Made by a program: the position numbers and the translations under genes
Assembly (NCBI GenBank): GCA_009731375.1
Contig: BJOX01000084.1
Location: forward strand, 1 to 26,253
Direction: 5' to 3'
Source: Paulinella micropora
Lineage: Eukaryota; Cercozoa; Imbricatea; Euglyphida
DNA length: 26,253 nt
The notes under the pieces: model-generated
The model's input: only the letters and a program-made list of their open reading frames with translations
What the model was told of the DNA's origin: nothing
Database searches by the model: none
Shown: in pieces, positions 11,033 through 15,526 of the stretch
Layout: each line of letters opens with the position of its first letter
Position numbering within the stretch: the stretch's first letter is position 1

Positions 11033-12848
11033 ATGTAGGGAACAGCCTTGCGATGCATGAGCAGCCAATACATACATACATACATACATACACACATACA
11101 TATTATATATGTAGGTGGACAACTTTGCCATGCCTGAGCAGCCCAAACATACATACATACATAAATGCATGCATACATACATACATACATATTACAATGC
11201 CTGAGCAGCCAATACATACATACATGCATACATACACATGCATATATATTATACATGCAGGTGGACAAAGTTGCTATACCTGAGCAGCACAACATACATA
11301 CAGAAATGCATGCATACATACATACATACGTACATACGTACATACATACTATACATGCAGGTGGACAGATTTGCCTGGCCTGAGCAGCCAATACATACAT
11401 ACATACATACATACATACGTAGGTACATACATACGTACATACATATATGCATACATACATATATACATTTGTACATACATACATACATACATACATACAC
11501 ATACATACATACATATTATACATGCAGGTGGACAAATTTGCCATGCCTGAGCAGCCAATACAAAAAAACATACATACATACATACATACATACATACATA
11601 CGTACGTACGTACGTTCAATCGCCGGAGGCACAGGCAAGTACTCCCAAAAAACAAGGAATTTTGGTATTCAGGACACTCCCCTAACGCAAGTATTTGCGT
11701 GAATTCCAAAAAAAATTATATCAGCATCAACATCGAGTCTGGGGCTAGCCACCCTGCCAATATGAGCTCCCAACTCTTCCTGGTTCACACAAACCATGAT
11801 TTATTCCGATGGGAGAGCAGAAAATAGGCCAAAAAAACAAGGAATTTCGGCATTCAGACACTCCCCTAACGCAAATATTTGCGTGAATTCCAAAGAAATT
11901 ATATCAGCATCAACATCGAGTCTGGGGCTAGCCACCCTGTCAATATGAGCTCCAAATCTTCCTGGTTCACACAAACCATGATTTATTCCGACGAGGGTGC
12001 AGAAAATAGGCTAAAGAAACAAGAAATTTTGGCATTCAAGACACTCCCCATCATACATATATGCATACATACATATATACATATATGCATACATACATAC
12101 ATACATACATACATACATTTTATACATGCAGGTGGGCAAATTTGCCATGCCTGAGCAGCCAATACATACATACATACGTACATACATACGTACATACATA
12201 CGTACATACATACGTACATACATACACATATACATATATACATACATACATACATACATACACATACATACATACATACATACATATTATACATGCAGGT
12301 GGACAAATTTGCCATGCCTGAGCAGCCAATACAAAAAACATACGTACATACATACATACATACATACATACCAATTTATACATTCAGGCGGACAAATTTG
12401 CCATGCCTGAGCAGCCTAAAAAGCAGCGAGCACTTTCCCTTAAGGAAATGTAAGTACGTATTATATGTTTCTCGGTCATTACCTCGAAATGTGGTTAGGT
12501 GACCGAGAAAATCACATATTCGGCTCGCCAAATTTCACGTGTTTTACGGGCTCGCCGGCCCGGCCCGGCTCGCCCGTAAAACACGTGGAAAGTTTGGCTA
12601 GCCGCGGAATATAATATTAATATATGTAATTTGTCTTTTCAGGAAATGTAGGTGTGTAATATAGCAGTCTGTTCATCTATATCTATTTATCTATCTATGT
12701 ATCTATCTATCTATCTATCTATCTATATATCTACCTATCTATCTATCTATCTATCTATCTACCTATCTACCTATCTATCTATCTATCTATCTATCCATCT
12801 CTATCTATCTATCTATCCATCTATCTATCTATCTATCTATCTATCTAA

Positions 12849-12895
<47 letters not shown>

Positions 12896-13113
12896 CAGGA
12901 GTGTTTTGTATCCGCCAAGCTTGTTGATACATACATACATACATACATGCATTCATACACACATATAACAGTGTATTGTATCAACCAAGCTTGGCTGAAG
13001 CGTGCATTTACATGCATACATACATACATACATACATACATACATGTACTTTACCCACCAAGTCTGGGAGAAGCGTGCACTTACATGCACACATACATAA
13101 ATACATGCATACA

Positions 13114-13147
<34 letters not shown>

Positions 13148-13664
13148 CATACATACATACGTACATACATGCATACATGCATACATACATACATACACAT
13201 ACATACATAAATAGATACATACATAGATACATACATACATACATACATAGAGGAGCGTATTGTATCCACCCAACCTGGAAGAAGCTTGCATTGACATACA
13301 TACATACATACATCAGTGTAGTTTACCCACCAAGCCTGGGAGAAGCCTTATTTATCTATCTATCTATCTATCTATCTATCTGTCTATCTATCTATCTATC
13401 TATCTACACCCATATCTATCCATCTATCCATCTATCCATATAGGAGTGTAATGTATCCTACAAGTCTGGCAGAATCGTGGTGGGACTACAAGGCAAGCGC
13501 AAAACGATCTAGGTGTGTATGTATGTATGCATGCATGCATGCATGCATGCATGCATGCATGCATGTGTGTATGTATGTATGTATGTATGTATGTATGTAT
13601 GTATGTATGTATGTATAGGCGAATTTCAATGAGCGTCCCGGCTACTGGCGATATTAATGTAATT

Positions 13665-13714
<50 letters not shown>

Positions 13715-13758
13715 ATCTATCTATCTATCATATATCTTCCTATCTATTCATACATACA

Positions 13759-13792
<34 letters not shown>

Positions 13793-13908
13793 CATACATG
13801 CATACATACATACATACATACATACATACATAGACGTGGGATACTCCGGAAAGCTTCCGGGACAGGGCGCGTGCTTTCGTGCATTGGTACATATCTATCT
13901 ATCTATCC

Positions 13909-13940
<32 letters not shown>

Positions 13941-14139
13941 GTCTATCTATCTATCTATCTAATACCAACTCCTCCGTGCCAGACACTCAAAGACCTCACA
14001 GGAGGACACGCGTAGAACCGTCAGACTGCATAAATTCGGTGACTAGTGCCCACTCCCAGCCCGCTACTCAGTCGCCGATTGGCGGAGGGGTGGAATGGAT
14101 GCCTATGTCTTCGGATATGCAGAGCTGATAGACCAAACA

Positions 14140-14198
<59 letters not shown>

Positions 14199-14311
14199 TC
14201 ACATGCACATATACATACATACACACCATCCATACATACAGGTTGTCTTCTGCATTGCCGCCCCATGTGAATCGAGTGGTGGTGGTTTCTCACGGTATAT
14301 ATATATATATA

Positions 14312-14343
<32 letters not shown>

Positions 14344-14410
14344 TACGTGTATATATATATGTATATGTATACATACATACATATGTATATATATATATAT
14401 ACATATATAT

Positions 14411-14442
<32 letters not shown>

Positions 14443-14899
14443 CTCGGAGTACACAATATGCTATTCAGGAACGACATATCTGCCTGTACATCATAGATAT
14501 GTTTGTGTGGCCGTTCGCATTCATGTCATGTATAATCTTTATGCGACCTACCTACCTACCTACCTACCTACCTACCTACCTACCTACCTATCTACCTATC
14601 TATCTATCTATCTATCTATCTATCTGTCTGTCTATCTGTCTATCTATCTATTATCTATCTATCTCGTAGGTGGGTTCTTAGTACATGCCTTTCCAACCGA
14701 TGAGGAGCCGAGGCTATCGGCTGACAGGTATGCTATCTATATCTATCTATATCTATATGTATCTATCTATATATATCTATCTATATCTATCTATCTATAT
14801 CTATCTATGCATACTTGTATATTTATATATTTGTATACTTGTATACTTGTATACTTGTATATTTGTATATTTATATGTATGTATGTTGGTGTATATATG

Positions 14900-14933
<34 letters not shown>

Positions 14934-14998
14934 TGTATGTATGTATGTTTTGGTTGATAGCCAAGATACGGCAGAGTCTGCAGGCATGGGTATACATT

Positions 14999-15031
<33 letters not shown>

Positions 15032-15451
15032 GCAAAAGGCAATAGTGAGGGGGAAAAGGCAATAGTGAGGGGGAAAAGGCAATAGTGAGGGGGGAAAAGG
15101 CAATAGTGAGGGGGGAAAAAGGCAATAATACACATACACGCACACGCACACTCACACAAGCATACAGTACGTACAGGAATTTCTTTATGCGCCAAGAGTT
15201 TGCATGCATGCATACATGCATACATACATACATACTTACAATACTTACATACATACATACATACATACTTACATACATACATACATACATACATAGCAGA
15301 TGTGAAGCCGCGCCCGGGCGGCAAGTACCACAACTGCGAGTGGCGGGTATGTACGTATGTATGTACGTATGTATGTATGTATGTATGTATGTATGTGTAT
15401 GTATGTATGTCTGTGTATGTATGTATGTATGTATGTATGTATGTATGTATG

Positions 15452-15482
<31 letters not shown>

Positions 15483-15526
15483 GTGTGTAGGTGTTTGACG
15501 TAGAACGACAGGCAGGCGAAGGTTGA
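1724..15526 (+). CDS. Predicted multi-exon gene with microsatellite introns, unknown product
   Basis: Gene-level entry; exons are listed separately. Exons: 1698-1802 (start codon 1724), 2914-2978, 3113-3212, 3427-3779, 4231-4261, 4485-4825, 5002-5409, 6207-6263, 6888-6978, 8258-8311, 12388-12449, 12643-12651, 13444-13512, 13619-13658, 13834-13886, 14002-14038, 14242-14294, 14469-14485, 14670-14727, 14961-14989, 15177-15197, 15300-15346, 15491-15526. All junctions are GT...AG and phases agree, except that 6888-6978 (phase 1 out) needs an unseen exon in the 7113-7893 gap before 8258 (phase 0 in). Visible coding length is about 2.1 kb, roughly 700 codons. The first half is Lys/Glu/Ser/Pro/Asn-rich and probably disordered; the second half is a string of tiny exons. 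No known domain is recognised and no function is proposed. The strongest support is paralogy between exons (C with C', D with D', E with E') that conserves frame and splice sites. Several donors are weak (GTTGCT, GTGACT, GTTTGC), and phase guided some choices. Confidence 0.55.
1803..2913 (+). repeat. Intron 1: CCTA and TTAC arrays with partial exon copies
   Basis: The 1111-nt intron is mostly (CCTA)n at about 1912-2132 and (TTAC)n-type repeats at 2200-2910. It contains a 3' partial copy of exon A (A3, about 1857-1910, ending in the same GGGAATGCAG followed by GT). It also holds four partial copies of the next exon: B1 2334-2361, B2 2495-2541, B3 2603-2645 and B4 2725-2762. Only the last copy (B5) is complete. 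Confidence 0.7.
2914..2978 (+). CDS. Exon B5
   Basis: A 65-nt exon between TTGCCAG and donor GTAAAG; phase 1 in, phase 0 out. It encodes [18 protein letters not shown] and then SVW. It is the only full-length member of a five-copy series; the earlier copies share its first 30-40 nt and carry one-base indels. Confidence 0.55.
2979..3112 (+). repeat. Intron 2: (CATA)n
   Basis: A 134-nt intron made almost wholly of ATAC/CATA and CACATA repeats, ending CATACATAG. The tetranucleotide array itself forms the acceptor region. Confidence 0.6.
3113..3212 (+). CDS. Exon C
   Basis: A 100-nt exon, phase 0 in and phase 1 out, donor GTTGCT. It encodes a Thr/Asp/Glu-rich peptide ending in [11 protein letters not shown]. 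The last part recurs almost exactly at 6945-6978 ([11 protein letters not shown]) with the identical donor, so purifying selection or recent duplication keeps both frame and splice site. Confidence 0.65.
3213..3426 (+). repeat. Intron 3: (CT)n and (CA)n
   Basis: (CT)n with GTCT interruptions runs to about 3311, then (CA)n, then about 80 nt of unique AT-rich sequence leading to the acceptor TTCTCATCAG. The unique end looks like a normal 3' splice region. Confidence 0.6.
3427..3779 (+). CDS. Exon D: Lys/Glu-rich exon
   Basis: A 353-nt exon, phase 1 in and phase 0 out. It opens [12 protein letters not shown], continues [20 protein letters not shown], then a Glu/Lys/Arg block coded by (GAGAAG)n at about 3577-3636, then EEPKSVNQ, and ends CLDK before GTAACT. 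Exon D' at 4485-4825 has the same order: EVQ..SP..., NL.A.ISKV, GGKQ, K/E block, EPKS.NQ, ending DK at the donor. The K/E block is likely disordered or a single charged helix. The family is not recognised. Confidence 0.72.
3780..4230 (+). repeat. Intron 4: CT, TATA, TTTATA and AAT arrays
   Basis: Contents in order: a short CTTG stretch, (TC)n at about 3887-3977, TATATG/CA repeats, (TTTATA)n at about 4040-4095, CATA/TATA, and (AAT)n at about 4157-4213. The acceptor is GGTGAGCAG at 4230. Confidence 0.65.
4231..4261 (+). CDS. Exon E: 31-nt microexon
   Basis: Encodes [10 protein letters not shown]; phase 0 in, phase 1 out, donor GTAGAT. It matches the start of exon E' ([10 protein letters not shown] at 5002), and both follow an exon ending DK in phase 0. 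That supports an E-D module duplication and makes the microexon credible despite its size. Confidence 0.55.
4485..4825 (+). CDS. Exon D': paralogue of exon D with an in-frame TATC tract
   Basis: A 341-nt exon, phase 1 in and phase 0 out. It begins GGRVAAK like exon D. It is then interrupted by about ten TATC/TATT units (4507-4549) read as IYLS repeats. It resumes with [26 protein letters not shown], a [15 protein letters not shown] block and EPKSMNQ, and ends QQDK at donor GTACTC. There is no GT at the left edge of the tract, so it appears to be translated. Confidence 0.68.
4826..5001 (+). repeat. Intron 6: 12-bp CTTACTGACCTG repeat
   Basis: A 176-nt intron with about six tandem CTTACTGACCTG units at 4887-4960, then a T-rich stretch and the strong acceptor TTCATTTGCAG. 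Confidence 0.65.
5002..5409 (+). CDS. Exon E': longest exon, Ser/Asn/Pro-rich
   Basis: A 408-nt exon, phase 0 in and out, starting [14 protein letters not shown]. Its middle is a 9-bp coding repeat (AACCAATCC and variants, 5149-5226) giving NAT and then NPT triplets. Later it reads [20 protein letters not shown] and a Pro/Gln-rich end. The donor is GTAACA after codon GTG. NAT and NPT are not N-glycosylation sites when Pro follows Asn. The [13 protein letters not shown] stretch could be a short linear motif, but no family is recognised. Confidence 0.7.
5410..5673 (+). repeat. Intronic C/T-rich minisatellite and poly-C
   Basis: About five irregular units of the GCCTTCTTGTCCCATC minisatellite (5417-5590) that also occupies 1-155, then (CA)n, then an uninterrupted run of 44 C (5630-5673) at the edge of the gap. 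Confidence 0.85.
5674..6177. other. Assembly gap (504 N) next to poly-C
   Basis: N run between 44 C on the left and (TC)n on the right. It may hide further exons, but flanking phases (0 out, 0 in) do not require one. Confidence 0.99.
6207..6263 (+). CDS. Exon P
   Basis: A 57-nt exon, phase 0 in and out: [19 protein letters not shown]. The acceptor is GTTAGCAG after a (CT)n tract and the donor is GTGCTT. Like exons D and D' it ends with GACAAG at the donor. Confidence 0.55.
6264..6887 (+). repeat. Intron: (TTTAC)n/(TTTTAC)n array
   Basis: A pyrimidine-rich array of mixed TTTAC and TTTTAC units (about 6266-6727) is followed by about 150 nt of unique sequence and the acceptor TGCACCCAG. Confidence 0.7.
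6888..6978 (+). CDS. Exon C': paralogue of exon C
   Basis: A 91-nt exon, phase 0 in and phase 1 out: [18 protein letters not shown], then [12 protein letters not shown], donor GTTGCT as in exon C. The phase requires a partner exon starting in phase 1, as exon D does for exon C. Confidence 0.65.
6979..7112 (+). repeat. Intronic (TATC)n and poly-G
   Basis: (TATC)n at about 6997-7069, then a short unique piece and a G-rich end (7092-7112; the last 13 bases are uninterrupted G) at the gap edge. Confidence 0.85.
7113..7893. other. Assembly gap (781 N) predicted to contain an exon
   Basis: N run starting at poly-G. Exon C' leaves phase 1 and the next visible exon enters in phase 0, so the gap should contain an exon or exons whose total length is 2 modulo 3. 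A third D-type exon would fit. Confidence 0.99.
7894..8257 (+). repeat. (TTTTGCTTAC)n array and CATA tail
   Basis: Mixed TTTTGCTTAC and TTTTGCTTTAC units up to about 8170, then TTAC and ATACATGT repeats, ending with the acceptor CATGTAG. Confidence 0.85.
8258..8311 (+). CDS. Exon H
   Basis: A 54-nt exon, phase 0 in and out: [18 protein letters not shown]. The donor GTATCTATC is formed by the start of the following (TATC)n tract. A second frame is open but would lead to a stop in exon F8. Confidence 0.5.
8312..8638 (+). repeat. (TATC)n and (GGT/GAT)n arrays
   Basis: (TATC)n at 8312-8487 with one ATGGATATG interruption, a short CATG-rich piece, then (GGT/GAT)n at about 8527-8624 passing into AAT units. 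This is the start of a 4076-nt intron. Confidence 0.85.
8639..9047. mobile_element. Unit Z: about 410-bp insert between trinucleotide tracts
   Basis: Non-repetitive, GC-richer sequence bounded on both sides by AAT/AAC trinucleotides, the same setting as the X and Y elements that follow. Present once in the window. No coding family, tRNA boxes or terminal repeats were identified; short open frames on both strands look spurious. It could be a longer or different non-autonomous retroelement. Confidence 0.35.
9048..9240. repeat. (AAT)n/(ACT)n trinucleotide tract
   Basis: AAT units with ACT, AGT and GAT interruptions separate unit Z from X copy 1. Similar tracts occur at 9414-9600, 9774-9807, 10195-10260, 10624-10785 and 10959-11030. 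Confidence 0.95.
9241..9413. mobile_element. X element copy 1 (173 bp)
   Basis: First of three near-identical 173-bp blocks, each starting GTGTATCTCCTGCCAATTGC and ending CTATGTACTCCCT, each flanked on both sides by (AAT)n-type tracts. The fixed ends and trinucleotide flanks suggest a SINE-like element with an ATT tail. On the minus strand the whole block is open in one frame (it includes [18 protein letters not shown]), so a fragment of coding sequence is an alternative. Confidence 0.6.
9601..9773. mobile_element. X element copy 2 (173 bp)
   Basis: Same length and ends as copy 1, with two visible substitutions (CCAAACC for CCACACC and GAAACGACC for GAAAGGACC). The tract on its left mixes AAT, AAG, AAC and AGT units. 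Confidence 0.6.
9808..9895 (-). mobile_element. Y element copy 1, cut by a 10-N gap
   Basis: Begins GTGCTTCTCTGTCAATGGCT and stops at the gap after GACGATAAGC. The sequence before it and the restart after the gap are nearly the same, so this copy may be the left end of copy 2 duplicated by the assembly. Confidence 0.6.
9896..9905. other. 10-N gap between near-identical flanks
   Basis: Fixed-length N run. Both flanks carry AAT/AGT trinucleotides followed by the start of a Y element, which is typical of overlapping contig ends that were not merged. Confidence 0.95.
9927..10194 (-). mobile_element. Y element copy 2: tRNA-derived SINE
   Basis: The only complete Y copy. On the minus strand it begins with a tRNA-like head (10122-10194), then a body containing a 26-bp motif repeated at a 37-bp interval (10060-10085 and 10097-10122, CCGGTATGTTCAATGAAAAT), then unique body sequence, and ends in an (ATT)n-like tail running left from 9926. 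Head, body and A/T-rich tail are the standard SINE layout. Confidence 0.7.
10122..10194 (-). promoter_or_regulatory. tRNA-like head with pol III A and B boxes
   Basis: Read on the minus strand, TAGCCCAGTGG fits the A-box pattern TRGYNNARNNG and AGTTCGATTCC fits the B box with one change. The 3' end CGGTGCC can pair with the 5' end GG(A)CACCG if the A is bulged, so a tRNA origin is clear. The bulge and irregular anticodon arm argue against a working tRNA. Confidence 0.75.
10261..10419 (-). mobile_element. Y element copy 3, cut by gap
   Basis: Same start as copies 1 and 2; enters the 204-N gap after the first CCGGTATGTTCAATG motif, so its tRNA-like head is not visible. Confidence 0.65.
10420..10623. 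other. Assembly gap (204 N)
   Basis: N run inside Y copy 3; the right edge is (CTA)n trinucleotide. Confidence 0.99.
10786..10958. mobile_element. X element copy 3 (173 bp)
   Basis: Appears identical to copy 1 by eye across 173 bp although 1.4 kb away, which implies recent amplification or gene conversion. Confidence 0.6.
11039..11600 (+). repeat. F array, part 1: truncated copies of exon F in CATA repeats
   Basis: Copies F0 (11039-11071), F1 (11115-11149), F2 (11192-11214, internal part only), F3 (11261-11293), F4 (11361-11394) and F5 (11528-11569). Most start right after ATGTAG or ACATGCAG, encode variants of [10 protein letters not shown], and fade into (CATA)n at CCAATACATA. None has a donor at the place where exon F8 has one. 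Spacers are (CATA)n with CGTA variants. Confidence 0.8.
11636..12052 (+). repeat. Tandem duplication with 183-185-bp period
   Basis: Two full units and the start of a third. AACAAG followed by GAATTT or AAATTT begins at 11651, 11836 and 12018. Each full unit contains CATCGAGTCTGGGGCTAGCC and CCTGGTTCACACAAACCATG. One frame is open through most of both units, but no exon with sound splice sites and homology could be set. Confidence 0.8.
12132..12387 (+). repeat. F array, part 2, and CATA repeats
   Basis: Copies F6 (12132-12164) and F7 (12299-12340), both preceded by ATACATGCAG and lacking donors, separated by (CATA)n and CGTA-containing repeats, leading to the acceptor TACATTCAG of exon F8. 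Confidence 0.8.
12388..12449 (+). CDS. Exon F8: only complete member of the F array
   Basis: A 62-nt exon, phase 0 in and phase 2 out, encoding [20 protein letters not shown]. It ends at a consensus donor GTAAGT. The seven or eight upstream relatives stop after the first 30-odd bases; this one continues into unique sequence, which marks it as the likely original exon. Confidence 0.65.
12450..12642 (+). mobile_element. Hairpin insert forming a 193-nt intron (introner- or MITE-like)
   Basis: The insert is flanked by an imperfect direct repeat matching AGGAAATGTARGTRYGTA (about 12443-12460 and 12641-12658). It begins with donor GTAAGT at the left repeat and ends with TTTGTCTTTTCAG at the right repeat. 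It carries two inverted repeats: 12468-12478 with 12500-12510 (TTTCTCGGTCA), and a near-perfect long arm 12516-12551 with 12572-12612 around a GC-rich 20-nt loop (12552-12571). This differs from all other introns here, which are microsatellites. Confidence 0.6.
12643..12651 (+). CDS. Possible 9-nt microexon
   Basis: GAAATGTAG lies between CTTTTCAG and GTGTGT; phase 2 in and out, so including or skipping it keeps the frame. It is part of the duplicated target site of the preceding insert and may simply be left-over flank. Confidence 0.3.
   Translation, partial: EM
12652..13443 (+). repeat. G array: truncated exon-G copies in TATC and CATA repeats
   Basis: (TATC)n at about 12676-12893, then copies G1 (12899-12930), G2 (12972-13013), G3 (13045-13090), G4 (13253-13296) and G5 (13317-13352) separated by (CATA)n, then (TATC)n to the acceptor CATATAG. 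The copies encode variants of [11 protein letters not shown], mostly start after an AG, and run into CATA or TATC repeat without a donor. Confidence 0.8.
13444..13512 (+). CDS. Exon G6: complete member of the G array
   Basis: A 69-nt exon, phase 2 in and out. It begins [18 protein letters not shown] and continues past the point where G1-G5 end, finishing at donor GTGTGT that merges into the next (ATGT)n array. Confidence 0.6.
   Translation, partial: ECNVSYKSGRIVVGLQGKRKTI
13513..13618 (+). repeat. Intron: (GCAT)n then (GTAT)n
   Basis: A 106-nt intron that is microsatellite from end to end; GTGTGTATG gives the donor and GTATAG the acceptor. Confidence 0.55.
13619..13658 (+). CDS. Exon I
   Basis: A 40-nt exon, phase 2 in and phase 0 out: [13 protein letters not shown], donor GTAATT. 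The other two frames contain stops (TGA, TAA). Confidence 0.45.
13834..13886 (+). CDS. Exon J
   Basis: A 53-nt exon between (CATA)nTAG and GTACAT; phase 0 in, phase 2 out. It encodes [18 protein letters not shown] (the last codon completed in the next exon), a normal-looking soluble peptide standing between pure repeats. Confidence 0.55.
14002..14038 (+). CDS. Exon K
   Basis: A 37-nt exon, phase 2 in and phase 0 out: [12 protein letters not shown], donor GTGACT. An upstream AG at 13981-13982 would create an immediate stop. The frame also stays open past the donor to TGA at about 14126-14128, so a longer alternative end cannot be excluded. Confidence 0.4.
14039..14241 (+). repeat. Intron with unique start and (TATC)n/(CATA)n
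   Basis: About 100 nt of unique sequence, then (TATC)n at about 14138-14198 and CATA repeats to ACATACAG. A possible sub-exon ([14 protein letters not shown], about 14095-14138) has no donor. Confidence 0.6.
14242..14294 (+). CDS. Exon L
   Basis: A 53-nt exon, phase 0 in and phase 2 out: [17 protein letters not shown]. The donor GTATATAT comes from the following (TA)n tract. A second frame is also open, so the phase assignment depends on exon K. Confidence 0.45.
14469..14485 (+). CDS. Exon M: possible 17-nt microexon
   Basis: Lies between GCTATTCAG and GTACAT; phase 2 in, phase 1 out, coding NDISA plus split codons. It is needed to connect exons L and N in frame. Longer readings of the surrounding unique block (14440-14550) are open in other phases, so the boundaries are tentative. 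Confidence 0.3.
14670..14727 (+). CDS. Exon N
   Basis: A 58-nt exon after TCTCGTAG, phase 1 in and phase 2 out, encoding [18 protein letters not shown]; the other two frames contain stops. The donor GTATGC merges into (TATC)n. Confidence 0.5.
14961..14989 (+). CDS. Exon O
   Basis: A 29-nt exon after TTGATAG, phase 2 in and phase 1 out, encoding [10 protein letters not shown], donor GTATAC. Confidence 0.4.
14990..15176 (+). repeat. Intron with 21-23-bp minisatellite
   Basis: CATA and CA repeats, then about four and a half tandem copies of GGCAATAGTGAGGGGGAAAA (about 15038-15127) with slippage in the G and A runs, then CACACG repeats to the acceptor. Confidence 0.7.
15177..15197 (+). CDS. Exon Q: possible 21-nt microexon
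   Basis: Follows ACGTACAG; phase 1 in and out; codes ISLCAK; weak donor GTTTGC. Exon O leaves phase 1 and exon R enters in phase 1, so this exon could be skipped without losing frame. Confidence 0.3.
15300..15346 (+). CDS. Exon R
   Basis: A 47-nt GC-rich exon between (CATA)nGCAG and GTATGTATG; phase 1 in and phase 0 out. It encodes [15 protein letters not shown], a distinctive non-repetitive peptide. The phase 2 reading is also open but does not suit the neighbours. Confidence 0.5.
15491..15526 (+). CDS. Exon S: proposed last coding exon
   Basis: After the (GTAT)n array and GTGTAG the frame reads [11 protein letters not shown] and stops at TGA (15524-15526). From here rightwards the microsatellite arrays cease for 6.5 kb, which agrees with the end of the gene. 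No convincing poly(A) signal is close; AATAAA occurs at about 16275. Confidence 0.45.
   Translation: MFDVERQAGEG

Noticed and set aside
11039-12449. CRISPR-like array (about 33-bp repeats with variable spacers)
   Set aside because: Spacers are CATA microsatellite, repeats translate as a variant exon, and the DNA is eukaryotic.
11165-13451. Long open frames of HTYI, YVCM and SIYL type on both strands
   Set aside because: They are translations of CATA and TATC tetranucleotides, whose 12-bp repeat is open in several frames; no composition or homology supports a protein.
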